A stretch of DNA of 64,000 nucleotides from Ignavibacteriaceae bacterium. GTDB taxonomy: Bacteria; Bacteroidota; Ignavibacteria; Ignavibacteriales; Ignavibacteriaceae. Position numbers and translations under genes: made by a program. Below, in pieces: positions 37,997 to 48,100 of this stretch (position 1 is its first letter; every line of letters begins with the position of its first letter). Under the pieces are notes generated by a model, which did not search any database, was not told the origin of the DNA, and saw only the letters and a program-made list of their open reading frames with translations. The DNA lies in assembly GCA_013360295.1 (NCBI GenBank), contig JABWCL010000016.1, forward strand, positions 1 through 64,000. The letters are read 5' to 3'.

Positions 37997-38893
37997 ATGA
38001 TTTACAAGATATTATTTTTACTTTTTTTGGTTCAGGCCCTATTAGCGCAGGACGCCGGGAAAACCGGGCTTTCGTTTTTAAAGATTAGCACTTCAGCAAG
38101 AAATGCTGCCTTGGCAGATATGGGAAGCGCTCTTTCCAAAGACCTGTCAGCAGTATTTTATAACCCCTCTCTCATCACCTCTCTGGAATCAGCTGCTGTA
38201 GGTGTAACATACAATAAGTGGTTTGAAGATGCCAATTATTCTGTATTCACAATGAATGCCGACTTGGCGGGCATTCCATTCGCGGTCTCGATAAATTCGT
38301 TTTCTGTTCCCGGAATTGAAATAAGAGAAAAACCCGGGGATCCGCTAGGAACATTTAAGGCTCAGTATTTCTCAGGTTCTTTTGTTACGGGTTATAAGGT
38401 GTATAAAGAATTGAGTATTGGGGTTGGCGGGAAATATATCTATGAAGGTTTATTTTCTGAAGAGGGGACAGGGTATGCATTCGATTTTGGGGTAAGTCAC
38501 TCCGGCATAATGGAAGGATTATCACTTGGATTCTCTGTAAGGAACATCGGCTCTATGAAGGAATTAAAAAACGCCTCGACTGAATTACCTTCAGAACTCA
38601 GAGGAGGCGGTACCTATAAAATGACTCTGCCGGAATATAAGGTAGCTTTTGTCACGGGAGCAGATATGATCAAATATATGAATTATTCTGATTTGAAGTT
38701 TTCGGTAGGCGGGGAGGCAACTTATGACAGGCTATTAAGTATAAGAGCAGGGTACAGAACCGGGGTTGAGGCAGTCGGATTCAGTTTTGGTTTCGGAATT
38801 AACTGGAATTCAATTCAGTTCGACTATGCCTTTTTACCTTTTTCGGATGGATTGGGTAATGGGAACATCATTGGTCTGATTTATAATTTCTGA
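37997..38893 (+). CDS. PorV/PorQ-family outer-membrane beta-barrel protein (second copy)
   Basis: A 298-residue relative of the preceding gene, four bases downstream. The signal peptide ends near LLAQ; then come FLKISTSARNAALADMGSAL and VFYNPSLIT, the family hallmark, and about fourteen predicted strands ending FDYAFLPFSDGLGNGN and IYNF. Compared with the first copy it is shorter and closer to the standard PorV/PorQ N-terminus. The pair may be an old duplication. Confidence 0.85.
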   Translation: MIYKILFLLFLVQALLAQDAGKTGLSFLKISTSARNAALADMGSALSKDLSAVFYNPSLITSLESAAVGVTYNKWFEDANYSVFTMNADLAGIPFAVSINSFSVPGIEIREKPGDPLGTFKAQYFSGSFVTGYKVYKELSIGVGGKYIYEGLFSEEGTGYAFDFGVSHSGIMEGLSLGFSVRNIGSMKELKNASTELPSELRGGGTYKMTLPEYKVAFVTGADMIKYMNYSDLKFSVGGEATYDRLLSIRAGYRTGVEAVGFSFGFGINWNSIQFDYAFLPFSDGLGNGNIIGLIYNF

Positions 38894-38903
38894 GATTTTT
38901 TCT

Positions 38904-39878
38904 ATGATTGAATATAGTTCACTCAAAAACAGCCGTATCAGTGACAAGGATTGGGATGATTTTGTTGACCAGTCAGATAACGGTACAATATTCCACAAAC
39001 GCAAATTTCTCTCCTATCACGCAAAGGATAAGTTTAATGATGCTTCTTTTGTTGTTTTCAAGGACAGCAATATACTCTCAGCAATGACAGCAGCTCTTAT
39101 TAGAAGAGATAATAAATTAATACTATCTTCTCATCCAGGTGCGTCTTACGGAAGCTTTGTCTACAGGTCTGAACTTTCCTTAAAGGAGGCGCATGAGATA
39201 GTAGAAAGCCTGATCGACTATGGTTCCGAGCTGAATGTAGATTCAATACAACTGACTCTGCCTCCGATGATTTATCAGAAGAAATACTCTAACTACCTTG
39301 ATTTTGCTCTGACACAAAATGGATTTAGTTACCTGAAGAGGGAAGTATCCAGCGTAGTTCAGCTTGATGTTGAGAAAGAAAAACTGCTCTATACTTTCAG
39401 GCCGGAGGCGCGGACAGCCACAAAGAAGGCAATTAGTAGTAATGTTGAGATTGTAGAAACAGAAAGATTCGCTGAATACTACGAGATTCTGAAGAAGGGA
39501 CTGAAGATGCGCCATAACGTATCTCCCGCACACTCACTGGAAGAATTGATAAGGTTAAAGGAATTATTCCCAACCAAAATAAGATTGTGGGGAGCATTTG
39601 TTGATGGAAAACTTATTGCGGGAGTTTGTAACTTTAACGCAAATAATAATGTCGTGCTTGCTTTCTATATCAGCCACCTCATAGAGTACCAGAATTACCG
39701 CCCCGTGAATGTATTGTTTTATGAAATAATGCATAAATCACGGGAGGAGGGACTGAAATTTCTTGACTTTGGAATCTTCACTGTTAATATGGAGCCGAAC
39801 TGGGGATTAGCTAGATTTAAGGAAAACTTCGGTGCCAGGGGAATCTTCCGAGATACTTTTATTAAGCATTTGAAATAA
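38904..39878 (+). CDS. FemAB/GNAT-type acyltransferase
   Basis: A 324-residue protein with tandem GNAT-like folds as in FemAB-related enzymes. The N-terminal half includes GTIFHKRKFLSYH; the second half has FRPEARTATKKAI, RLWGAFVDGKLIAGV and the late LDFGIFTVNMEPNWGLARFKENFGA. Such proteins transfer amino acids or acyl groups to cell-wall or exopolysaccharide precursors. It begins 10 bases after the PorV-type gene and leads into three glycosyltransferase genes, so acylation of a surface glycan is plausible. Confidence 0.75.
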   Translation: MIEYSSLKNSRISDKDWDDFVDQSDNGTIFHKRKFLSYHAKDKFNDASFVVFKDSNILSAMTAALIRRDNKLILSSHPGASYGSFVYRSELSLKEAHEIVESLIDYGSELNVDSIQLTLPPMIYQKKYSNYLDFALTQNGFSYLKREVSSVVQLDVEKEKLLYTFRPEARTATKKAISSNVEIVETERFAEYYEILKKGLKMRHNVSPAHSLEELIRLKELFPTKIRLWGAFVDGKLIAGVCNFNANNNVVLAFYISHLIEYQNYRPVNVLFYEIMHKSREEGLKFLDFGIFTVNMEPNWGLARFKENFGARGIFRDTFIKHLK

Positions 39879-39883
39879 AGACC

Positions 39884-40972
39884 TTGTATAGTATTCTCCA
39901 TATCGCTCCGGAGAATATAGCCGGGGTCCCATTCAGTTTTTATGATATGTTCAAAAAGATGGGACATGACTCAAGGCTTGTTACGTTCCATAAGAATCCT
40001 TACGGTTTGCCTGAGGATATTTGTGTTGATTTTTATCTTCCGAGAAATCCATTTGCGATGAATTGGAGAAGGAAAAAGGTAGGTCTACGTGAGAAACAAT
40101 TAAAGACCAATCACCTGGCTCGTGAGTTTTCGCCGGGTAACCTATTTGAACAAACATTTTTTTATCTCAGAGATCTCCTCAGAAGAGGCAGGGTAAATAA
40201 ACTTATAAGTGATAATTTACTTGACTCATTCGACATTGTGTTCTATCACGGTGGATTAGATTTTTACCGTTATCCTCATCAGGCTCTCAGATGGAAAAGT
40301 GCAGGGAAGAAGATAGTTTGCTTCTATCACGGCAGCGACCTGCGGATCCGGGGCTACATAAAGGAACTGGACTCTGCAGCTGATCTGAATCTCACGTCTG
40401 AATATGACCTTTTAACGATGAAGGAAAACCTCGGTTATTGTTTTTATCCATACGATTCCTCTGAGTTACCCGATCGAAAGACACATAATAATGATCCAAT
40501 TCGAATAGTTCATTCTCCTACGAACAGGCGATATAAAGGAACCGATCTGATCATATCCGTAATTGAAAAGATAAAAGATGAGAGAAATATTGAATTTCTT
40601 CTGCTTGAAGGAATACCGAGAAAGGAAGTGCTTGAGATAAAAGCAGGATGTGATATTTGCATTGACCAGGTCGGAGGCGAAATGGGGGGGACAGGATATG
40701 GAAAATCAGGTATAGAAAGCCTTGCGATGGGACTGCCAACTATTACCAATATGACTGATGAATATCAAAACTGGCTGCCTGATAACCCTTTCGTCGTTTG
40801 CAATAACAGTGCCGAACTTTATAATAAACTGATATGGTTGATTGATGACTCAAGTGTAAGAGAAGCCATAGGAGGTCAGGGAAAAATTTGGGTAAAGAAA
40901 TATCATGGTTATGAATCAGTTTATAATCACCTTTCTTCCTTATTTACTGATAAACGTATCATTCCCGCCTAA
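39884..40972 (+). CDS. GT-B-fold glycosyltransferase (GT4-like)
   Basis: A 362-residue protein with a two-domain GT-B layout. The C-terminal domain has IRIVHSPTNRRYKGTDLI, the donor-binding region, and GTGYGKSGIESLAMGLPTI, corresponding to the GT4 E-x7-E region. The N-terminal domain starts LHIAPENIAGVPFSFYDMF. The start is TTG 39884, five bases after the FemAB-like gene. The last four bases overlap the convergent glycosyltransferase. Substrate unknown. Confidence 0.75.
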   Translation: MYSILHIAPENIAGVPFSFYDMFKKMGHDSRLVTFHKNPYGLPEDICVDFYLPRNPFAMNWRRKKVGLREKQLKTNHLAREFSPGNLFEQTFFYLRDLLRRGRVNKLISDNLLDSFDIVFYHGGLDFYRYPHQALRWKSAGKKIVCFYHGSDLRIRGYIKELDSAADLNLTSEYDLLTMKENLGYCFYPYDSSELPDRKTHNNDPIRIVHSPTNRRYKGTDLIISVIEKIKDERNIEFLLLEGIPRKEVLEIKAGCDICIDQVGGEMGGTGYGKSGIESLAMGLPTITNMTDEYQNWLPDNPFVVCNNSAELYNKLIWLIDDSSVREAIGGQGKIWVKKYHGYESVYNHLSSLFTDKRIIPA

Positions 40973-42090
40973 CTTTCTTCGACAAATTCAACAAATTCTT
41001 TTTCGGTCCTCTCCCAGTTTAGTTTACTGTCAAAAATCATTTTATTCCGGCTGCAGTACTCACTATAAAGGGTTTCATCCTTTATGAGTATGACCAGATT
41101 TTTCATAATTGAATTGATATCATCAGGATCACAGAAGATTCCCGAATCCTTTAGTTCAGGATGGTGTTGAAATACCTCTAAATCTGAGAAGATAAACGGT
41201 TTACCGGCTGCGATGTAGTCAAAGATTTTTATTGGCAGGGACCTGTCAAAGAATGAGGATTTGTCCCGCAAGTCAATCAGCAAACTTGATTCGCTGATTA
41301 CCTTGAGGTAGTTTTCATATTTATCCCAGGTAATAAGTTCGAGCGGTATTTGGGTATCAGAGGTAGACAACTTTTTATAGTTTTCTTTCTCCTCCATTGA
41401 AGCGAATTTCCCAATTGCCTGGAATCTGAGCAGGGGATACTTTTCCGGTGTAAATAGTTTAATCAGCTCAAGGTAGCGGAAAAAGCCTCTGGCTTTAGTG
41501 AAGAGACCGCTGTAGGTGATCGTAATTATCCCGCTTTCGATTGGTTTTGATTCAGGAAGGAGTGATTTTGGGACTGAATAACCGAATGTCTTATATTTGA
41601 TCCCGGGCCTAATAATCCTGTATCGCCCAGCCTTATTCGTTTCCCCAACAATCAGTGCGTCTGCAAGGTAGGTAGCAATAACACTGACTGACCATAGAAC
41701 CATCGCGGAAACTAACTTTTTTAATCCTGACAGTTTGTGGGTGATGTTTTCAGGATAAAGTTCAGTAATGTCGAGGATGATCCTTACTTCAGGTGAATAC
41801 TTCTTCCTAAACAGAGATGCAGGTAAAACTGTAAAATGTTCAGCACAAAGAATAATGTCTGGCATAAAGTGTTTCAGACGCTGAACGATACCCTCCGCTT
41901 TGATCTTTCTTCCTGCATTAGAAGCGTCAAATGAATTAATGGTGACGGAACCTTCTCGAATTATCTGATCTTCGATCGTACTGATGATCTCCACCCGGTG
42001 CCCAAATTTTTGTAAAGACAGCGCGAATTTGTAATATAACCTGTCATCTTTAGAAAAATGACCGGAAGTGACTATAGCTATTTTTTTCAT
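40969..42090 (-). CDS. Glycosyltransferase (GT4-like)
   Basis: A 373-residue GT-B protein on the opposite strand from its neighbours. N-terminal IAIVTSGHFSKDDRLYYKFALSL and the C-terminal stretch SLPIKIFDYIAAGKPFIFSDLEV (the GT4 donor-binding Glu is Asp here in KIFDY) support the call. It ends inside the last codon of the upstream glycosyltransferase and is divergent from the GT9 gene with a 15-base gap, so its promoter must lie within that neighbour or in the short gap. Confidence 0.75.
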   Translation of the reverse strand: MKKIAIVTSGHFSKDDRLYYKFALSLQKFGHRVEIISTIEDQIIREGSVTINSFDASNAGRKIKAEGIVQRLKHFMPDIILCAEHFTVLPASLFRKKYSPEVRIILDITELYPENITHKLSGLKKLVSAMVLWSVSVIATYLADALIVGETNKAGRYRIIRPGIKYKTFGYSVPKSLLPESKPIESGIITITYSGLFTKARGFFRYLELIKLFTPEKYPLLRFQAIGKFASMEEKENYKKLSTSDTQIPLELITWDKYENYLKVISESSLLIDLRDKSSFFDRSLPIKIFDYIAAGKPFIFSDLEVFQHHPELKDSGIFCDPDDINSIMKNLVILIKDETLYSEYCSRNKMIFDSKLNWERTEKEFVEFVEES

Positions 42091-42105
42091 ACTTAATAAT
42101 ACAAA

Positions 42106-43125
42106 ATGCAGTTCAATTTTTTAATAATCAGGCAAGACCGTATTGGCGATGTGGTACTCTCTTTACCAATCGCGATTACTTTAAGAAAGGCTTTCCCTGG
42201 CTGCCGGATTACAGTTCTGCTGAGGGATTATGCGAGGGCAATTTATCAGAACAGCAGATTTGTTGACGAAATTATGAGCTACAAGGACTTTGATCTTGAC
42301 TACAGAGGCATTTTTTCACTGGCGTACCAGCTCAGAAAACGTAAGTTTACTCATTCAGTGATGCCACTTCCTGACAGCAAATTAAATCTTACGACATTTC
42401 TTGCGGGTATCCGAGTTCGAATATCCAATGGACATAAACTATTTCATCTGCTGACGAACACTAAAAGTACGTACAGACGCAAATATATTCAGTTCAGGCA
42501 TGAGAGCGATTACTGTCTGGACTCATTAAGAAAAACCGGACTTGAGATCCACCATCCGGAAGCAGAAATTACTATCTCAGAAACTGAGAGAATGGAGAAC
42601 AGGAAAATGAAGGATAGGCTTTGCCCAAACTTGGAGAAACTGATCGCCATCAATACTTCCAGCGGAAATTCGGCACCCAATCTTACACGCGCTGCCTATC
42701 TCGAACTCACAAAATTGTTGGTTTCTGATCCATTAATTAAAGTACTAATCACAGATAAAGATCCATTGCCAGAATTTGAGAGCATTCCCGGTGTACATTT
42801 TCTTGAGGATAAAAATGATCTAAGGGAAATGATCAACTATCTTTCAATAAGTGATGTGGTGGTTTCCTCAAGCACTGGCCCAATGCACATTGCTGGTGCA
42901 CTGAATGTTCCAACGGTTTCAGTGTTTTGTCCTCTGCCGGCCTGCAGTCCGGTTTTGTGGGGCCCGATTGGAAATAAACCCACATACGTGCTCCCGTCTG
43001 AGACTTACTGTGGAAATATTTGCTCTGGTAATCCCAAAACGTGCTCCTTCGAAGGAGAGGGCGGAATCTCACCCGGAACCGTATACGAGAAAATACTCGG
43101 TGTACTCAATTCTCAGCGAAGATGA
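42106..43125 (+). CDS. Family 9 glycosyltransferase (heptosyltransferase-like)
   Basis: A 339-residue GT9 protein. It opens with the family motif RQDRIGDVVLSLPIAITLRKAFP and has the C-terminal donor-site region DVVVSSSTGPMHIAGALNVPTVSVFCP, in which heptosyltransferases bind ADP-heptose. A cysteine-containing tail (YCGNICSGNPKTCSFEG) follows, as in WaaF-like proteins. It likely builds lipopolysaccharide core or another surface glycan. The stop overlaps the glycerate kinase start (ATGA). Confidence 0.88.
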   Translation: MQFNFLIIRQDRIGDVVLSLPIAITLRKAFPGCRITVLLRDYARAIYQNSRFVDEIMSYKDFDLDYRGIFSLAYQLRKRKFTHSVMPLPDSKLNLTTFLAGIRVRISNGHKLFHLLTNTKSTYRRKYIQFRHESDYCLDSLRKTGLEIHHPEAEITISETERMENRKMKDRLCPNLEKLIAINTSSGNSAPNLTRAAYLELTKLLVSDPLIKVLITDKDPLPEFESIPGVHFLEDKNDLREMINYLSISDVVVSSSTGPMHIAGALNVPTVSVFCPLPACSPVLWGPIGNKPTYVLPSETYCGNICSGNPKTCSFEGEGGISPGTVYEKILGVLNSQRR

Positions 43126-44255
43126 ACCTACTAATTGCGCCGAACTCGTTTAAAGGATGCGCGGATTCAGTCAGGGCGGCTAACCTCATTTCTCAAATAT
43201 TAGAGAAAACTCCTAACTCTTTTGATTACATAGAATTATGCCCCATCTCAGACGGCGGTGATGGATTTCTTGAAGTGTTAAAGCATAATCTTGATATCCT
43301 TGAAGAGATCCATTTCACTGTTCCTTCATATTTTTCTGATGAAAGACGTGAAGTGGAAGTAGTATATCACCGTGAAAATAATATCATTTTTATTGAGAGC
43401 GCCAAGGTTTTTGGATTGGCGCTGAATTTAACTAAGGATCGTAATCCATTATATTATAATACTGTTAGCTTCGGTGAGCTGTTGAGAGAAATCTTTGACT
43501 CAGACCTAATAGATCACACCAATGTATTAAAGATAATGGCGGGTTTCGGAGGGAGTGGTACGAATGATCTTGGGATCGGTGCTGCAAGTGTGTTTGGATT
43601 AAAACTCTTCGATGAAGCAGGCAATGAATTGCTTCCTCTGCCGGTTAACTATTCCAAAGTTAAAAGTATTGCTCCGCCCACCAGGCTAAAGGGGATTGAC
43701 ATAGAAGTAATCTTTGATGTTAATATTCCGCTTCTCGGTAAAAATGGCCCTAGTCTTGAGTATTCGAGGCAAAAGGGAGCAAGCATGGAGCAGGCGTTGT
43801 TGATGGAGGAGGGAAACAGAAATATTATAAGAATTGTCTCAGAATTGACGGGAGTAACAGAATTGGAAAAAATGAACGGGGCAGCAGGCGGGACTGCGCT
43901 CGGCTTAAGTTTTCTCTCGGATATAAAGTTCACTTCCTCACGAAAGTTTTTGGCGGATTTCTTGAATATTCGCCAGAAAATCAAGTTTTCCGACATTATT
44001 ATCACAGGAGAAGGAAAATTCGACCGTCAGTCCTTTATGGAAAAGGGGACCGGGATAATCCACGATCTTTGCAGAGAAATGAATAAAAGACTCTTCATCT
44101 TATGCGGTGAAACTGATGATGTTGGTTTAACCGATTTCAAAGCAGAGATAATAAAGATCCGGAAAAATGGGGAAACCGTCCGGAGCGCGATAGAAAATTT
44201 TCCTTGTAGAATGGAATCGGCAATTCAGGAAATAATTTATAAACTAAATAATTAA
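43122..44255 (+). CDS. Glycerate kinase (GlxK/GarK family)
   Basis: A 377-residue kinase. The N-terminus MNLLIAPNSFKGCADSV, PISDGGDGFLEVL near residue 45, MAGFGGSGTNDLGIGAA near residue 142 and the late IIITGEGKFDRQS are the family signatures. It phosphorylates glycerate to 2- or 3-phosphoglycerate. The ATG at 43122 overlaps the GT9 stop as ATGA and begins at the family N-terminus; a longer frame into GT9 is open but unsupported. The coupling to a glycosyltransferase is unusual for a glyoxylate-pathway enzyme. Confidence 0.88.
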   Translation: MNLLIAPNSFKGCADSVRAANLISQILEKTPNSFDYIELCPISDGGDGFLEVLKHNLDILEEIHFTVPSYFSDERREVEVVYHRENNIIFIESAKVFGLALNLTKDRNPLYYNTVSFGELLREIFDSDLIDHTNVLKIMAGFGGSGTNDLGIGAASVFGLKLFDEAGNELLPLPVNYSKVKSIAPPTRLKGIDIEVIFDVNIPLLGKNGPSLEYSRQKGASMEQALLMEEGNRNIIRIVSELTGVTELEKMNGAAGGTALGLSFLSDIKFTSSRKFLADFLNIRQKIKFSDIIITGEGKFDRQSFMEKGTGIIHDLCREMNKRLFILCGETDDVGLTDFKAEIIKIRKNGETVRSAIENFPCRMESAIQEIIYKLNN

Positions 44256-44303
44256 TCAATTATTTTTAAATTATTGTTTTATTTAATCTTAACTCCACAT
44301 ATA

Positions 44304-45143
44304 ATGAAAGAATATCTTGATTTAGTAAAAATGGTAATGAACGAAGGTTTGAGGAAACCTACCCGTACCGGCGTTGATACCATTTCATATTTTTCCGCAC
44401 ACTACAGAGTTGATCTGCAGAAGGGATTCCCATTGCTAACCACAAAAAAAATGGAGTGGAAATCGCTGCTGCATGAAGTACTCTGGTATCTGTCGGGTGA
44501 AAACCATATAAGAAATCTGCGTAAGCACACAAAGATATGGGATGCGTGGGCGGATGAAGAAGGGAACCTTGAGACTGCATACGGTTACTACTGGAGGAAA
44601 TTCCCCAGTGCTAAAAAAGATGAGCGGGGTGTTTGGTATGTAGAGGAGGTCGACCAGATAAAATATGTTATTAATGAAATAAAACGTAATCCCAATAGCC
44701 GGCGTCTGGTTGTTGTCGCGTGGGAACCCGGAAATGCAATAACCAGCAAACTCCCCCCTTGCCATTATACGTTTGCCTTTAATGTTTCAGACGGGAAACT
44801 TAATTGCCACCTGACCCAACGTTCCGGTGATATTGCCCTGGGAATTCCCTTTAATCTCGCGGCATACTCAATCCTTACTCAGATAATAGCAATGGAGACA
44901 GGTCTTGAATTAGGATTCTTCTCACACACAATTATCGATGCTCATATTTATGTTGCAGACAAAGGCAGCCCAACTGAAAGATTTGATCATCTTGAGGGAC
45001 TGAAGGAACAAATTAAGCGGGAACCTTTGCCACTAGGAAAGCTCGAAATTAATAAAAAACCGATTGACGAATTAACTTTCGAAGATTTCAGACTTACGGG
45101 TTATGAATCTCATCCAAAAATCAGGTTTGAAGTAGCAGTCTAA
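44304..45143 (+). CDS. thyA: Thymidylate synthase ThyA
   Basis: A 279-residue folate-dependent thymidylate synthase making dTMP from dUMP. The catalytic Cys is in LPPCHYTF, followed by LTQRSGDIALGIPFNLAAY; the N-terminal RTGVDTIS carries the phosphate-binding Arg, and HIYVADKGS lies near the C-terminus. ATG 44304 begins the family N-terminus MKEYLDLVKMVMNEG. Twenty bases separate it from the histidine kinase gene. With folA nearby it forms the dTMP-folate cycle. Confidence 0.96.
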   Translation: MKEYLDLVKMVMNEGLRKPTRTGVDTISYFSAHYRVDLQKGFPLLTTKKMEWKSLLHEVLWYLSGENHIRNLRKHTKIWDAWADEEGNLETAYGYYWRKFPSAKKDERGVWYVEEVDQIKYVINEIKRNPNSRRLVVVAWEPGNAITSKLPPCHYTFAFNVSDGKLNCHLTQRSGDIALGIPFNLAAYSILTQIIAMETGLELGFFSHTIIDAHIYVADKGSPTERFDHLEGLKEQIKREPLPLGKLEINKKPIDELTFEDFRLTGYESHPKIRFEVAV

Positions 45144-45163
45144 GGACATCACCTCAAATTTTT

Positions 45164-48100
45164 ATGAGAATTACAATTCTAATCCTCCTGTGGTGCCTCT
45201 TTAACCCGGCATTGTCGGGTCAGTATCTGTTTTACAAGTACACCAGTAATGACGGGATGAGGAGCAGTCTCGTTAGATGCATTGCCAAAGATAAATTCGG
45301 ATATATCTGGCTGGGAAGTGACGGGGGATTGATGCGTTTTGATGGGAAATATTTTAATTCTTACCACAATTTACTGCCAAGTATATTCATTAAAGACTTA
45401 CATTTATCCTCAAAAGGGGAACTGCTGGTTGCCCACGATAAAGGTTTTGGAAAAATGAAAGCCTCCGGTACCGGCTATGTCTATGAACATATCTCAGGAG
45501 TGGGTAAGAGCCAGGCTGATACTGCATTATACTATCCAAAAGAAATTTATGAGGACAGCGACGGTCGGATCTGGATCGGGGACCTTACAGGAATAAGCGT
45601 CTTTAAGAATGGAAAGATTAAGAAATATTATTTTGATAGCCCTGAGCACTCAGACAGTTACTTCAGGGGTTTCAACGTTTCGGAAAACAGCTCTGGTCAC
45701 ATAATTGTTTCATCAATGAATGGTTCTCTTTTCAGATACGATGAGTCCCTGGACGTTTTTACACGCATTCAATTGCCCGTTAATTTAAATATTACTTACA
45801 TTAGCGCGTTAACCCGTTTTAGGGAGGATGAATTTCTTTTGGGGACAAATTCCGGAATTTATAAAACCGTTTATACTGGGACTTCCGATAAAATTTCTCT
45901 GACACAAATCTCATCCGTGACCGATATATCTGATCTTTCCGTCAACGACAAAAATGAAATCTTATTCGGGACCTGGAGTGAAGGATTAGGTTTTATTGAT
46001 TCTGACGGCAAGAAGTTGCTCTCTGAAGATCTGAGTAATTACAGGGGCTTATCAGTTAAAGAATTATTTTTTGATGATGGTGATTACTGGATAGGTTCTG
46101 ATGATGGATTACTTCTTATACAAAAAAGTCAGTTTTTAAAGGCCGGCAATGCACCCGGTTCAGGCACCGGTAGATTCAATGATATAAGAAACATCAGACT
46201 GGATTCGGACTACAAACAGATACTATTCAGCGACGGCAGAAGCATTAATTCGGTTGATTTGCTCAGACCTTCGGAAACTCCGAAGGCATTGTTCACTGTT
46301 ACGGGTCAGGATATTCTTAATTTCATCCCCTCTAAAAACGGTTATTGGATTTCCTATCTCAATAATTTACTCGAATTCCGGGACAGAAAAACCTTTAAAG
46401 TCCTCTACTCGTTGATAAGAGAGGATGATTCATTCCATAGTCTCCACCTGGATGAAAATAATCACCTTTGGGCTTATCTTCCCCTGACAAAGCAAATAGT
46501 TTTAATCGGTTTTAACCGTGAAATAAAATATTTCCCATTGCCCGCTGATCAGGTTACTTACGTGAACAAAATAGGAAATGTTGGTAAAAGGATTCTTGCC
46601 TCGGGCACTACTGAAGGAGTATTATTCTTTGAGATACTGCCTGCTGAAGGATCGGTCAAGCCATATAAAATTGATTTACAACACAAAGCTTCTTCTTCCA
46701 TACAGGTTTTTGATTTCACCTCCCAGGATGGATTAAATATATACTTCGCTACATCGGAAGGAAGTATAAATTATTCATTTGACAGTCGGAGTAACGGTGC
46801 ATCGCACCAGGATCTTCGAGTGGAATTACTTAAATCTGTAAACCTTGATTTCAATGGCTCTTTGTGGTATGGAGGAGAAGGTAAAATATATTCCACCTGC
46901 CAGGGTGATTATCTTCGGTTTGGGAAATCGGACGGGCTTTTCGAAGGGTCGGTTTTACAGCAGGGAAGTATTATTGATCCAATGAACAGGATTTGGATAG
47001 CTTATCCCAAAGGAATTGTATACTCACCCCTCCCTCAGAATGAATTTAAAAAGTCTAAGCGTCCTGAACTAACTAATGTCTTCATAGACGACTCTTTGGT
47101 GTTCGCTTCAGGAGAAATTGTACTGCAGACGGCAAATAATCTTGTGCTGGAATTCAGATCTCCCGCATATCCAGGAGAAGGGGTGTTCTATCAGTACAGG
47201 ATAAAAGAATTAAATGAAAAATGGTCTGAACAGTCTGAATTATCAGTCATCAGACTTCTGTCTCTTCCAGCTGGTGAGTATACCTTTCAATTCCGGGCAA
47301 AAAAAGCAAATATGCTCTGGAGCGAAATAAATTCGATAAAGTTGAATATTAGTGTTCCCTGGTACTTAACAGCATACGCATTTGTTATCTATAGCGTTAT
47401 AATTCTCCTTTTGATCTCGTTTGTTTTGGCGAAATATAACAAGTACCGTATGTTAAATTTTTACCGGAAAGAAAAAGAATTATCCGATATTGTCTCTCAG
47501 CGTACAGCTGCACTTCAGGCTGAAAAGAAATTGACGGATATACTACTACAGGATAAAGAGAAAGCCTACTCGGAAATGGCCGCAATGAATGAGCAAAAGA
47601 ATACTCTGATCGGTATGGTGGTACACGACTTAAAAAACCCTATCCATGCAATTCAGGGATACTCGGACTTAATTATAGAAGCTTCGGGTGAAAAGGATAT
47701 CAAGCAGTATGGTGAAATTATCTTCAAATCCTCTGAACGTATGATTGACCAGATTGACCAGTTTTTAGAAGCCTCAACTATCAACGAAAATCTTCTTCAT
47801 TTTTCCCCGGAAAACCATTCTTCCGTGGATCTTCTCTCAGAGGTCGTCTGGAATAACCAGGCTCTCGCCCAGAAAAAGAATCAAAACCTTATCGTGAACA
47901 TCACGACCGACTGTCTCCTTTTTATTGATAAAGAACTCGTTACCAGGGCTATATCAAATGTTGTTAATAATGCTATTAAATACAGCAATTATGGGAAAAA
48001 GATAGAAATATCGGACTCTATTGAGAATAATCTTTTTTTCGTGAGAGTCATTGACGAGGGACCTGGTTTCACGGACGAAGATAAGTCGCAGTTGTTTCAG

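Noticed and set aside
35345-38893. Complete type IX secretion locus
   Set aside because: Only PorV/PorQ-type proteins and a FlgD-tailed client are present; no SprA, PorK/L/M/N or PorU gene is in the window.
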